From NCBI GenBank assembly GCA_900544795.1, contig UQWM01000014.1, positions 1 to 58,536 of the forward strand: a DNA stretch of 58,536 bases, in the 5' to 3' direction. The position numbers were made by a program, and so were the translations under genes. This document shows positions 1-7,640 of the stretch, piece after piece. The notes beneath the pieces were generated by a model that saw nothing but the letters and a program-made list of their open reading frames with translations, had not been told where the DNA came from and searched no databases. How positions within the stretch are numbered: position 1 is the first letter of the stretch; every line of letters starts with the position of its first letter. The stretch comes from an uncultured Phascolarctobacterium sp. Its GTDB lineage: Bacteria; Bacillota; Negativicutes; Acidaminococcales; Acidaminococcaceae.

Positions 1-238
1 TGTAAGACCATTAAATATTGTGCCGATAATTTTACACAAGATTTTGGACTTGACTTAGAAAATATATTTAAATTAATAACTAGAAATTTTAACTATTTTT
101 TGTATATTCATAATATTCTAACAATAAACTGAGTAACATATTCATAGTCTTTATTTCAATTTTCGGCTCCGCAAAGACAAGAATATCTGTTAGATACAAC
201 ACTTTAAATATGCGTATGATTGCAGGCTTCTGAAAATG
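1..238. other. AT-rich left edge, no supported gene
   Basis: The plus strand is open from base 1 to a stop at 130-132 and could encode a 43-residue protein tail, but I recognise no family. Bases 32-53 read on the minus strand (GTCCAAAATCTTGTGTAAA) vaguely recall the ends of IS256-type elements. The rest is AT-rich with nothing identifiable. Confidence 0.2.
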
Positions 239-239
239 A

Positions 240-290
240 AAAAATATCTGATATTTCATCCGCTGTAAAGATGAAATATCAGATATTTTT
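240..290 (-). terminator. terminator of the ORP-like operon
   Basis: A perfect 21-base inverted repeat (240-260 and 270-290) with a 9-base loop lies 66 bases downstream of the last gene of the minus-strand operon. The stem is AT-rich and a T run follows on the minus strand. It could also act on plus-strand transcripts. Confidence 0.75.
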
Positions 291-355
291 CAATAACAGT
301 GTTCTTAAATTCTAACGATTTTTATACAAGAATAAAACTAAATTCGAGCAATAAT

Positions 356-712
356 TTATTCGTCGCATTTTCCTACATGCTCGTGCTCATGGCAAATGGA
401 ACCGGTAGACCGCAAATCTCCGCGAAGATACGCCTCTACCGCTACCTTGGCGTCACCCTCTGCACCAACGATCACCTCAATATTCCGTTCATTGAATATC
501 TCCACGGCTCCGCCGCCCATGCCGCCGGCAATGATGACCTCTACACCCTTGTCCGCAAGAAAGTTAGGAAGAAAGCCGGGTTTGTGCCCGGGATTTGGGA
601 TGATGGTTTCGTCCTCAATCTTTCCGCCTTTCGTTTCATAGATATTGAAATTTTCACAGTGGCCGAAGTGAGGCCAAACCTCTTTTCCATTACATGCAAC
701 AGCAATTTTCAT
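356..712 (-). CDS. NifX/NifB-type dinitrogenase cofactor-family protein (ORP-like)
   Basis: A 118-residue single-domain protein of the family that holds NifX, the C-terminus of NifB and the orange protein (ORP). Visible marks are the start MKIAVACNG, a central Gly-rich loop IIAGGMGGGAVEIF (about residues 60-73) and the following IEVIVGA strand. The tail (residues 105-116) is rich in Cys and His (CHEHEHVGKC) and looks metal-binding. A GGAGA ribosome site precedes the start. It is the last gene of the operon, 18 bases after the Mrp gene. In this family such proteins bind Fe-S or Mo-Cu clusters; with no nif genes here, a nitrogenase role is unlikely and an ORP-like role with the neighbouring ATPases is inferred. 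Confidence 0.85.
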   Translation of the reverse strand: MKIAVACNGKEVWPHFGHCENFNIYETKGGKIEDETIIPNPGHKPGFLPNFLADKGVEVIIAGGMGGGAVEIFNERNIEVIVGAEGDAKVAVEAYLRGDLRSTGSICHEHEHVGKCDE

Positions 713-730
713 TTTGAATGTCTCCTTTTC

Positions 731-1552
731 TTAATTCAATATCTTTTTAAAAATATCATTGAGCCAATTTCCTTCAAACAACTCAATCATTCCTTTATCG
801 CAGCCAGTAGCTAGCTTGGGATCAATAGGAATTTGGGCAATGGCATTGATATGATGCTTATCTGCGATGCTTTCAATATGGCTTTCGCCAAACAAGTGTA
901 ACCTTTCTCCGCATTTGCTGCAAATGGCATAACTCATATTCTCTACAAGACCGAGAACCGGAATATGCATCATCGCGGCCATGTTTACCGCCTTCTCTAC
1001 AATCATCCCCACCAATTCTTGCGGTGAAGCAACTATCACTACGCCGTCTACTGGAATGGATTGAAACACCGTCAGCGGAACATCGCCTGTTCCTGGTGGC
1101 ATATCGATGAACATATAGTCCACATCACCCCAGAGCACCTCGGTCCAGAACTGCTTAACCGTTCCAGCAATAAGTGGCCCGCGCCATATCACGGGGTCGG
1201 TCTCGTGCAATGTTAATAGATTTAGAGACATTATTTTGATCCCTGTTTGCGACTCAACCGGTAAAAGGCCCAACTCACTGCCTTCGGCCCTTCTGCGTAA
1301 ACCGAACGCTTTAGGTATGGACGGGCCTGTGATATCGGCATCCAAAACAGCAGTACGGTATCCGCTACGCTGCGCCAGCACCGCCAGAATGGAGGTAACA
1401 AGGCTCTTGCCGACGCCCCCCTTCCCGCTGACCACTCCGATCACCTTTTGAATGTGACTTCCTTCATGTGGTTTTTCCAGCAGACTTTCCTCCTTGCGAT
1501 CGTTGCATTCTTTTCCGCAGTTTTCGCAGTTGTGAGAACATTCCTCACTCAT
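731..1552 (-). CDS. Mrp/NBP35-family P-loop ATPase (Fe-S carrier)
   Basis: A 273-residue ATPase of the Mrp/ApbC family, cytosolic scaffolds or carriers for iron-sulfur clusters. The deviant Walker A GKGGVGKS is at residues 43-50, followed by the switch DADITGPSIP and FIDMPPGTGD. A CxxC pair (ICSKC, about residue 211) is the usual cluster-bridging motif. The first 16 residues add four cysteines (C5, C9, C12, C16), suggesting a second metal site. GGAGGAGG precedes the start. A 171-base gap separates it from the upstream MinD gene, the longest inside the operon, so an internal promoter is possible. Desulfovibrio ORP clusters hold a similar ATPase. Confidence 0.9.
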   Translation of the reverse strand: MSEECSHNCENCGKECNDRKEESLLEKPHEGSHIQKVIGVVSGKGGVGKSLVTSILAVLAQRSGYRTAVLDADITGPSIPKAFGLRRRAEGSELGLLPVESQTGIKIMSLNLLTLHETDPVIWRGPLIAGTVKQFWTEVLWGDVDYMFIDMPPGTGDVPLTVFQSIPVDGVVIVASPQELVGMIVEKAVNMAAMMHIPVLGLVENMSYAICSKCGERLHLFGESHIESIADKHHINAIAQIPIDPKLATGCDKGMIELFEGNWLNDIFKKILN

Positions 1553-1723
1553 ATTTAGTTCCTCCTCCGTGCTCGATGCGTACGAATTCGGTCACCCAAA
1601 TTTTTCCGAATCAGCTCCGTAATTTTCTTAACAAACGGACATTAATTACCGGCTAAATCATTTTAAAACCAGTGATTACCGGACAATAATAATCTGTTTG
1701 CATACAGCGAAAAATTTCAGTCT

Positions 1724-2596
1724 TCATAACATATTTTTTTCAAGCAGTTCTATAGTTTTGTCATAGATCTGCTTTAGCGCGTCCCGTGCAGGACAGTCAA
1801 TCTCCGCAAGACTTTTTCCTGCGTTGATTGCGACGGATGCTTGTTCATCATAAGGAATGCGTCCCATAAACGGAACATCATTTTCTTTGCAGTAGGCTTC
1901 TATTTTGTTCGCTTGTTCAATACAAGCATTATATTTATTGATGCAGACTGCGACTTTGGTCCGCAGAATAGAGGCTGTTTTCAATATGCGTTCCAAATCA
2001 CTCATACCCGACACCGAAGGCTCTGTTACAATAAGCGCCAGATCTACGCCACTTACTGACGCAATAACCGGGCAACCGATTCCCGGCGAGCCGTCAATAA
2101 TTACAAGTTCCGGATCCGGTGCCGCTTTAATCATGGCCGATTTCACCTCGCTAACCAGCAGCCCAGAGTTTCCTCTGCCCATCTTAAGCTCTGCTGTAGA
2201 GAATACCCTTGTATCTTTATATAAAGTTAGTTCCCCGGCAACGTCCTCATATAACTTGGCCGCACCTGTGGGACATACAAAAGCACAAACCCCACAACCC
2301 TCACAAGCATATTCATTGACAACACATTTCTCGTTCTTATATATAATAGCATCAAAACGGCAGGCTTCCAAACATGCCTGGCAGCCAACACATTTAGCTG
2401 GGTCAATAAAAGATTTTTTGGAGCCATAATAGTCTGATCGCTTCGGCACAGAATCCATATGGTTGACAATGTGTAGGTTAGGAGCGTCCACATCACAGTC
2501 CGCAAAGGCTTTTGCCTCAGAAAAGCGAATAAACGCTGAGGCAGTTGTGGTTTTTCCTGTGCCTCCCTTGCCGCTTAGAATCAGCAGTTTTTTCAT
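1724..2596 (-). CDS. MinD-superfamily ATPase with inserted ferredoxin domain (1)
   Basis: A 290-residue cytosolic P-loop ATPase. The Walker A SGKGGTGKTT is at residues 8-17; a two-cluster ferredoxin domain is inserted at about residues 63-118, with motifs CVGCQACLEAC and CEGCGVCAFVC, each followed by its distal Cys-Pro or Cys pattern. After it comes the switch II strand VIIDGSPGIGCP. Proteins of this layout occur in pairs in anaerobes next to NifX-family proteins and are thought to couple ATP hydrolysis to cluster or electron handling. Its start overlaps the stop of the second copy by four bases (ATGA), so the pair is translationally coupled and probably forms a heterodimer (inference). Confidence 0.9.
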   Translation of the reverse strand: MKKLLILSGKGGTGKTTTASAFIRFSEAKAFADCDVDAPNLHIVNHMDSVPKRSDYYGSKKSFIDPAKCVGCQACLEACRFDAIIYKNEKCVVNEYACEGCGVCAFVCPTGAAKLYEDVAGELTLYKDTRVFSTAELKMGRGNSGLLVSEVKSAMIKAAPDPELVIIDGSPGIGCPVIASVSGVDLALIVTEPSVSGMSDLERILKTASILRTKVAVCINKYNACIEQANKIEAYCKENDVPFMGRIPYDEQASVAINAGKSLAEIDCPARDALKQIYDKTIELLEKNML

Positions 2597-3432
2597 ACAG
2601 TCACCTCCTGCTGAATTACTTCCAACAAGCGATCAAACCACGCTGTACATCGTTGGTCTTGTTCATAAGCCAATTTTCCTTCTGCGCCAAGCTTGGCAAG
2701 CTCAGAACTATATGGAATCCGCAGAAGAACGGGCACTTTATTTTGTACGCAAAACTCTTCCAATGGCTCGTAAGGAGTATCTTCCTTGTTTATAACCACA
2801 AAACAGGGTTTATCAAACAGCTTTACCAGCTTATAAACCATTCTGAAATTGTGAAATCCAAAGGCGGTGGGCTCTGCAACCAGCACGCAACAATTTGATG
2901 CCGTAACACTTTCCATCACGCTACACCCGCTTCCCGGCGGGCAGTCAATCACAGATATCAACCCTTTGGCGAAACCCTCTTTCAATGTCGTTTTGATGAC
3001 AGGTACGGCAGAGACCTCACCGGGATTCAAAACACCCGTCACAACATCGATGCTTTGACAACTGCCTGTCTGAACAATGCCTACGGGACGTTCCTTTTCT
3101 GTAACAGCTTTTTGCGGGCAGACGCGTACACAACCTCCGCAATCGTGACAAATTTCCGAAAAAACCATTGGCTTATTTTTAACAAATATCAGCGCATTGA
3201 ACTGGCAAAAATCCACACATTTTCGACAGCCGTCACATTTTTCGGCATCAAACTCCGGGAGTCGAGTAAAGACCTGCTGTTCTATGCAGTTTGTAGGCTT
3301 CAAAAAAAGTCTGCCGTTGGGTTCCTCCACATCGCAGTCAATATAAGCGGCGTTTTGCGCCGCAGCCGCCAGATTAGTAGCAACAAAAGTTTTCCCCGTT
3401 CCGCCCTTGCCACTTAAAACTGCAATTCTCAT
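2593..3432 (-). CDS. MinD-superfamily ATPase with inserted ferredoxin domain (2)
   Basis: The 279-residue partner of the preceding ATPase, with the same plan: Walker A SGKGGTGKTF at residues 7-16, then a ferredoxin insert at about residues 58-112 (CDGCRKCVDFC and CHDCGGCVRVC motifs), then VIDCPPGSGCS. The two proteins differ throughout, so this is an old duplication rather than a recent copy. It overlaps both neighbours by four bases (2593-2596 and 3429-3432), showing a tightly coupled translation unit with the upstream DUF134-NifX gene. Confidence 0.9.
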   Translation of the reverse strand: MRIAVLSGKGGTGKTFVATNLAAAAQNAAYIDCDVEEPNGRLFLKPTNCIEQQVFTRLPEFDAEKCDGCRKCVDFCQFNALIFVKNKPMVFSEICHDCGGCVRVCPQKAVTEKERPVGIVQTGSCQSIDVVTGVLNPGEVSAVPVIKTTLKEGFAKGLISVIDCPPGSGCSVMESVTASNCCVLVAEPTAFGFHNFRMVYKLVKLFDKPCFVVINKEDTPYEPLEEFCVQNKVPVLLRIPYSSELAKLGAEGKLAYEQDQRCTAWFDRLLEVIQQEVTV

Positions 3433-4163
3433 TGTTTTCCGTGAAAGCCAGCATGAAAATGGGTCAGCGGCACAAGTTGCCCGTTTTTCATGGCTTCTAT
3501 ATTCTGCTTCGCATCAGCACCTTCGGCCTGATAAATTTTAATACCAGCGGCCTTAAATACTTCTGCCGCATTCTCGCCGCAGCGAACGGTAATGAGGGTA
3601 TCGGCTTTTTGATCTATTATCAATTGCGCCGCTTTAATCCCCGCTCCGCCTTGGGCCGAAGCGGCGGAATTATTCACGATTTCTGTATTCCCACTCTCCG
3701 TATTATATATCATAAAATACGGAGCTCTGCCAAAGGAAGCGCATACGCTCATTTTATTCTCATCAAGTGGAATTGCAATCATCATTTTTTCTTCCTCCTT
3801 TATCTTTTCAGGCATCATGCGATTACGGTGCCTATGACAACCGCCGCGGCCGCAGTATGGCTCATTCTCCTCACAAAGACGGTAATAGCCACCTCTAATG
3901 ATCAACGGCCGACCGTTGACAAGAGCGGCAGCCAACTTTTTCCTTGCTTCCGTATAGGCCTGCTGAACCGTAGCACGAGCAATCTTCATATATTCGCCAC
4001 ATTCTTCTTGAGAAAATCCCTCGTTGTCAATCAGTCGGATGGTCTCGTATTCATCCACGGTCAAAACAACTGACTCTACATTACCTTCTAGTGACCTCGT
4101 TGGCCTAAATTCATCGTATTTTGGAAGGCAACATACCTTCCGGCACTTTCTTGGTCGTGGCAT
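3429..4163 (-). CDS. DUF134 helix-turn-helix protein fused to a NifX-type domain
   Basis: A 244-residue two-domain protein. Residues 1 to about 95 are a DUF134 domain: MPRPRKCRKVC start, then the DEYETIRLIDNEG and FSQEECGEYM segments of a sigma-region-4-like helix-turn-helix. A Cys/His-rich linker follows (CEENEPYCGRGGCHRHRNR, about residues 98-116). Residues 125-225 are a NifX-family domain starting MMIAIPLDENK, ending in a His-rich tail. The fusion suggests a DNA-binding regulator whose metal or cluster state is sensed by the attached NifX domain, and the obvious target is its own operon promoter (inference). A strong GGAGGG site precedes the start. Separate DUF134 and NifX genes are the commoner arrangement. 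Confidence 0.85.
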   Translation of the reverse strand: MPRPRKCRKVCCLPKYDEFRPTRSLEGNVESVVLTVDEYETIRLIDNEGFSQEECGEYMKIARATVQQAYTEARKKLAAALVNGRPLIIRGGYYRLCEENEPYCGRGGCHRHRNRMMPEKIKEEEKMMIAIPLDENKMSVCASFGRAPYFMIYNTESGNTEIVNNSAASAQGGAGIKAAQLIIDQKADTLITVRCGENAAEVFKAAGIKIYQAEGADAKQNIEAMKNGQLVPLTHFHAGFHGKQ

Positions 4164-4190
4164 TTGCTATCCCTCCGTAACATAGGCAGA

Positions 4191-4210
4191 GCCCGAGGAT
4201 TTCCTCGGGC
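4191..4210 (-). terminator. intercistronic hairpin after the DUF5320 gene
   Basis: GCCCGAGG and CCTCGGGC (4191-4198, 4203-4210) form a strong 8-bp stem with a 4-base loop in the 59-base gap between the first and second genes of the operon. No T run follows, so it is more likely an attenuator or RNA-stability stem that lets the first, small gene be expressed more than the ATPases. Confidence 0.5.
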
Positions 4211-4222
4211 ACTGCTTGCTTT

Positions 4223-4471
4223 TTACATCTCTTGCAGACGTTTCTCAATGTTTGCTAGTCGATCCTGCAAATTTTCTTTGAGGCTTGTTAAAGCTTCCTG
4301 TTCAGTTGCTCCCTCAAATTGACAGAAACCCATGCCGCGGCCAAAGCCACGACCTAAGCCACATCCATAACCGGAGTTACTAAAGCGAGCGCCTGTACTG
4401 CGGCACATTCCACGCCCAAAACCATTTCGAGCTCCCATACCACGGGGACCTGTTCCATCCATACCTGGCAT
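4223..4471 (-). CDS. DUF5320-type Gly/Arg/Cys-rich small protein
   Basis: An 82-residue protein starting MPGMDGTGPRG, the hallmark of small DUF5320 proteins found beside NifX/DUF134 genes in anaerobes. A longer open frame begins at 4519, but the strong AGGAGG at 4479-4485 and the conserved N-terminus fix the start at 4471. Residues 12-48 are Gly, Arg and Cys rich; residues 55-82 form an amphipathic, coiled-coil-like helix. It is the first gene of the operon, followed by a hairpin. Function is not known; a metal- or cluster-binding partner of the NifX-type proteins is a guess. Confidence 0.8.
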   Translation of the reverse strand: MPGMDGTGPRGMGARNGFGRGMCRSTGARFSNSGYGCGLGRGFGRGMGFCQFEGATEQEALTSLKENLQDRLANIEKRLQEM

Positions 4472-4492
4472 TTCTTTCACCTCCTTGTGTTT

Positions 4493-4506
4493 ATAGCATA
4501 TGCTAT
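4493..4506. promoter_or_regulatory. palindromic operator candidate at the transcription start
   Basis: ATAGCATATGCTAT is a perfect 14-base palindrome located about 5-15 bases downstream of the predicted transcription start. Its core GCATATG recurs at 4535-4541, overlapping the -35 box. Two copies 39 bases apart around a promoter suggest a repressor, possibly the DUF134 protein of the operon. Confidence 0.5.
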
Positions 4507-4517
4507 TTACTATCTCC

Positions 4518-4545
4518 ATTATAACCTATTTATGGCATATGTCAA
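4518..4545 (-). promoter_or_regulatory. consensus promoter of the ORP-like operon
   Basis: On the minus strand TTGACA (4540-4545) and TATAAT (4518-4523) are both perfect sigma-A hexamers, separated by 16 bases. The predicted start is near 4511, giving a short leader to the ATG at 4471. A promoter this strong would normally need a repressor, in keeping with the GCATATG pair. Confidence 0.8.
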
Positions 4546-4959
4546 TAAGGAATTTAAAAAACCGAAAAATAATAGAACTTTTCTTCAATGATTCAAAAAA
4601 AACAAAAAACAACAACAATATGTACTTCTATTCATTTAACAGGTTGCAAAGCAAAAATCTGCGAGACAGAACTTGTTATATTACAGTCGCAACTCTCTGA
4701 AATATCGTATTTTCTCCCGAGCAAGCATTCTCAACGAATATCAGTCATCTTCTTGCTCTATTTCCTTCAACGTCTTGCCTTCCTCAGTTTTCCAATCTGT
4801 TAAACCAATGGCTTTTCTAACAATCATTTTATACTTTTATTATATGTTAATTAGCCTCTTTTCACAACAATTCTGTCTACGCAACCATACCTGTTTTTAA
4901 CCTGTCTACTCAAACCTAACGTTTGCACACTTTTTGAATCCCGCATAAACAAAAGAAAT

Positions 4960-4999
4960 CCGAGGTCTGAAAGTATAAAATAGTACAATCAGACCTCGG
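4960..4999. repeat. inverted repeat, 11-bp arms
   Basis: CCGAGGTCTGA (4960-4970) and TCAGACCTCGG (4989-4999) are exact inverted copies around an 18-base loop. No T run follows on either strand, so it could be a weak bidirectional terminator or the relic of a mobile-element end. Confidence 0.5.
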
Positions 5000-5030
5000 A
5001 GATATAGTGTTTAAGGCATTTTTAGTTTCT

Positions 5031-5075
5031 TACTTTCCTACCCTTGACATCAATACTACCGTCTCAACATGAAAC
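5031..5075 (-). pseudogene. relic of an rlmD 3' end
   Basis: Bases 5031-5059 are identical to 7642-7670, the last 29 bases of rlmD without the end of the stop codon. Read on the minus strand the relic encodes FHVETVVLMSRVGK and a stop, against HHVECVVLMSRVGK in the intact gene. Upstream of the identical block it differs by mostly synonymous changes, so it came from a homologous rlmD of another strain or species rather than by a recent local copy. Confidence 0.8.
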
Positions 5076-5180
5076 TTTGGCTATTTTCTAAATGAGGTTA
5101 AATACACATAAAAGCCTCTATTTATGCCCTTATTAAAACATTTTTGTCATCTCAGCCTAATCATTTTTGATTAGGATATT

Positions 5181-5366
5181 TTATTTTTTAGAGCTGTATT
5201 TGGTATTTTTACGTTGTGTAACTCCTGTTGCCATTGTTATGTTGCTTCTATGCTTTTTTTCAAGTTGTACAGCTTTAAATCTTTCTTCTGAAATTATTGC
5301 CGGGTTATTACCTTCCGATAAATATTGCTCTCCATCATTTAAGGTTGCCCTCGAACCTTTGACTCA
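5181..5366 (-). pseudogene. serine recombinase fragment
   Basis: Minus-strand frame with no start, open between stops at 5364-5366 and 5181-5183. It reads ...NPAIISEERFKAVQLEKK... and then a Lys/Ser-rich stretch, which matches the NPAIIS-x-E-x-F-x-x-VQ signature at the end of the recombinase domain of large serine recombinases (TnpX/phage integrase type). Neither the catalytic N-terminus nor the zinc and coiled-coil C-terminus was found. It lies within 110 bases of the rlmD relic, as an integrase next to an attachment site would. Confidence 0.6.
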
Positions 5367-5519
5367 AAAGGTACAGTTTGTGGTAAATAAAAATACTATT
5401 TAATTATCATATTCTCGCTACTAAACAAATTAAATAACTGCCTCAACAATTTCTCATCAGTAATATTTGACTCTATTACACATTTAAAAACATGCTTGTA
5501 CTTTTTGTAGCGTTTAAGA

Positions 5520-5555
5520 AAAAGGCAAGACCGCCCTAGGGTGGTCTTGCCTTTT
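5520..5555 (-). terminator. terminator of the BMP lipoprotein gene
   Basis: A 17-bp inverted repeat with one G-U pair (5520-5536, 5539-5555), followed on the minus strand by a run of T. It lies 30 bases after the stop of the lipoprotein gene. Confidence 0.85.
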
Positions 5556-5584
5556 CTCATAGTTTTTTATAAGCAAAAGATTTT

Positions 5585-6679
5585 TTAGTTGATGGCGCCG
5601 TCGACACCTTCGACAAACCAATCAAATTTCAGCAGATCTTCGTCTGTAATTGTTTGACCGGCCGGAACCTTAACGGTCCCGCTTTGGTCTTTAATCGGAC
5701 CGGCAAAGACTTTCAGACTACCGTCAATAATTTTAGCTTTAGCGTCTTCGGTTTGTTTTTTTGTTTCCTCGGAGACGGCTTTGCCGTAAGGAGCGATGTC
5801 AACCAATTTATCCTTCATACCGCCCCAGTAAGCGCCAGATTTCCATTTGCCGTCCGTGATTTGTTTAATAACATCAACATAGTACGGTCCCCAGTTCCAG
5901 ACAGCTGCGGTCAGCGAAGCGTTCGGAGCTGCGCTGGACATATCGAGGTCATAACCTATGCCGTATACGCCTCTTTCTTCAGCGGCTTGTTGAGGGCCGG
6001 GGGTATCTTGATGCTGCGCGATAACGTCAGCGCCGAAATCTATCAAGGTTAAAGCTGCTTGTTTTTCACCGGCAGGATTGTACCAGGTATTAGTCCAGAT
6101 AACTTTGACTTTGGCTTCGTGATTGACGGAACGAACGCCCAGAGTGAAGGCATTGATGCCGCGGACTACTTCCGGAATCGGGAAGGCGGCAACATAACCG
6201 ATGACATTGCTTTTTGTTTGTTTGCCGGCGACAATACCGGTCAGGTAACGGGATTCGTACATGCGTCCGAAATAAGTGCCGACATTCGGTGCGGTCTTAT
6301 AGCCGGAGCAGTGCAGAAAGGTTACATCGGGATATTTTTTGGCGACGTTAATGGTAGGATCCATGTAGCCAAAGCTGTTGGTAAAGATAATTTTATTGCC
6401 CTGGGAGGCTAGTTGGGTGATGACACGTTCGGCATCGGCACCGGCAGGAACAGATTCCACATAGTTTGTTTCTATGTTAGGCAATTCTTTTTCAACCATT
6501 TTGCGGCCGATATCATGAGTCATGGAGTAGCCACCGTCATTAGCGGAGCCGATATAGACAAAGGCAACCTTTGTTTTAGCTGTAGACTTTGTGTCGGCAG
6601 CTTTTTTTTCACCGCCGCAACCGGTAACGGTTAGGCCGGCGACCATTAGCGAAAGTGCTAAAGCAAGAATTTTCTTCAT
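5585..6679 (-). CDS. BMP-family (PnrA/Med-type) substrate-binding lipoprotein
   Basis: A 364-residue ABC-transporter binding protein of the basic membrane protein family, whose members mostly bind purine nucleosides. A lipoprotein signal ends at LTVTGC (Cys21). The mature part starts KVAFVYIGSANDGGYSMTHD, as usual for the family, and contains a GKQTKSNVIGYV strand and the hinge region. The start has a GGAGA site. No permease or ATPase genes lie nearby, so it must work with components encoded elsewhere or act alone. A decayed second copy lies just upstream, so this is the surviving member of a tandem pair. It sits between duplicated rlmD ends and so is probably acquired DNA. Confidence 0.9.
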   Translation of the reverse strand: MKKILALALSLMVAGLTVTGCGGEKKAADTKSTAKTKVAFVYIGSANDGGYSMTHDIGRKMVEKELPNIETNYVESVPAGADAERVITQLASQGNKIIFTNSFGYMDPTINVAKKYPDVTFLHCSGYKTAPNVGTYFGRMYESRYLTGIVAGKQTKSNVIGYVAAFPIPEVVRGINAFTLGVRSVNHEAKVKVIWTNTWYNPAGEKQAALTLIDFGADVIAQHQDTPGPQQAAEERGVYGIGYDLDMSSAAPNASLTAAVWNWGPYYVDVIKQITDGKWKSGAYWGGMKDKLVDIAPYGKAVSEETKKQTEDAKAKIIDGSLKVFAGPIKDQSGTVKVPAGQTITDEDLLKFDWFVEGVDGAIN

Positions 6680-6731
6680 GAGAACATCTCCTTAAAGTTT
6701 CTTGTAAAATTATTACCGTGATTATGGGCGC

Positions 6732-7223
6732 TTATTGGATAGAGCCGTACACACCTTCAACAAACCAGTCAAATTTTAAGAGCTCTTCGTCAGTCATTTT
6801 TTAACCGGGTTGTATTTTGACCGCGCCGGTAAAAGCGTTAATGCCGCGGAGCAGTGTAAGAAGGTAACACCAGGGAATTTCTTGGCTACATTCAGAGTCG
6901 GATCCATATAGCCGAAACTGGTCGTAAAGATGATTTTGTTGCCCTGGGAAGCTAATTGACTGATGACCCGCTCGGCATCGACACCTTCCTGAACGGATTC
7001 CATGTAGGTGGCTTCAACGTTTGGCAGGTTTTTTTAAACATACTGACGACCCAGATCATGAGTCATGGAATAACCGCCGTCTTTGGCAGCGCTGACATAA
7101 ACAAAAGCGACCTTGGTTTTACCGGAATATTTAGCCGGTGGCGCTTTCTTTTCTCCGCCGTAGCCGAAGAGCAGGGCGACTGAAAGAAAAGTGCGGACAA
7201 GGCAAGAACAAAAACTTCTTCAT
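6732..7223 (-). pseudogene. decayed second BMP lipoprotein gene
   Basis: Remains of a tandem paralogue of the preceding gene. An ATG at 7221-7223 with an AGGAGG site starts a signal-like MKKFLFLP; a frameshift follows. Another frame then resumes FVYVSAAKDGGYSMTHDLG, an in-frame stop interrupts it, and a third piece contains SQLASQGNKIIFTTSFGYMDPT up to FLHCS. There about 200 codons are deleted, and the gene ends LTDEELLKFDWFVEGV...SIQ and a stop at 6732. So it combines frameshifts, a nonsense change and an internal deletion. Protein identity with the live copy is high in the remaining blocks. Confidence 0.85.
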
Positions 7224-7640
7224 TAAATAACCTCCTTATATTTATTAAAATTATCAAGTTAATTTTAGCAATTGTTACGACCTAAAGCAACAAAATTCAG
7301 GGCAATTTAATTAAAAGACTTGTAAAAAATGATACTAAAGTGGATAATTATCATAATGTATAGTTAAATGATTGGGTGCTTAGTGATATAATAATATTTT
7401 AAATAAGAAGTTTAGAAAGAATTGAAGCGGCGATATATGGAAAAGCAGGGTTCGGGCGGTAATCAAAAATTATTAAAGGGTGCAATGATTTTGACCATTT
7501 CCATTATACCTGTTTACACCCTGTCAACTCAACCATCTGCCTTTTCATCAATGGCTATGTTTCCTTTCTTATAAATCCACTTTATCTTTCACACCGAATA
7601 TTTTCCTCAAAACACCTTAAACCACACTACCACCGCCACT
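7224..7640. other. AT-rich spacer upstream of the bmp relic
   Basis: About 420 bases with no supported gene. The AGGAGG for the relic is at its left end. Bases 7342-7351 (GATAATTATC) are palindromic. On the minus strand TTGACA (7520-7525) and TATAAT (7503-7508 region) occur but only 13 bases apart, too close for a normal promoter. Bases 7504-7538 resemble 4883-4916. No purine riboswitch pattern was found. Confidence 0.5.

Larger units (their letters stand above)
4546..5519. other. gene-poor accessory stretch with relics
   Basis: About 1 kb, AT-rich, without an intact recognised gene. It holds a possible leaderless 28-codon frame on the minus strand (4741-4827, preceded by TTGTGA-17-TATAAT), an inverted repeat (4960-4999), a duplicated rlmD tail (5031-5075) and a serine-recombinase fragment (5181-5366). 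Bases 4883-4916 resemble 7504-7538, beyond the duplicated rlmD tail. Confidence 0.6.

Noticed and set aside
299..814. 171-codon plus-strand open frame over the NifX-like gene
   Set aside because: Covers the conserved minus-strand gene; no domain and no ribosome site.
3432..4073. 213-codon plus-strand open frame opposite the DUF134-NifX gene
   Set aside because: It is the antisense of a well-supported gene, has no ribosome site and no recognisable domain.
4741..4827. Leaderless 28-codon minus-strand frame (MIVRKAIGLTDWKTEEG...)
   Set aside because: It has a fair promoter (TTGTGA-17-TATAAT) but no ribosome site, no known family and lies in decayed DNA; kept only as a remark.
5340..5362. tRNA-like GGTTCGAGGGC on the minus strand
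   Set aside because: It lies in the serine-recombinase relic frame and no acceptor stem or anticodon arm can be formed around it.
7224..7640. Purine riboswitch before the BMP genes
   Set aside because: The conserved loop and junction patterns of the purine aptamer were not found in either orientation.
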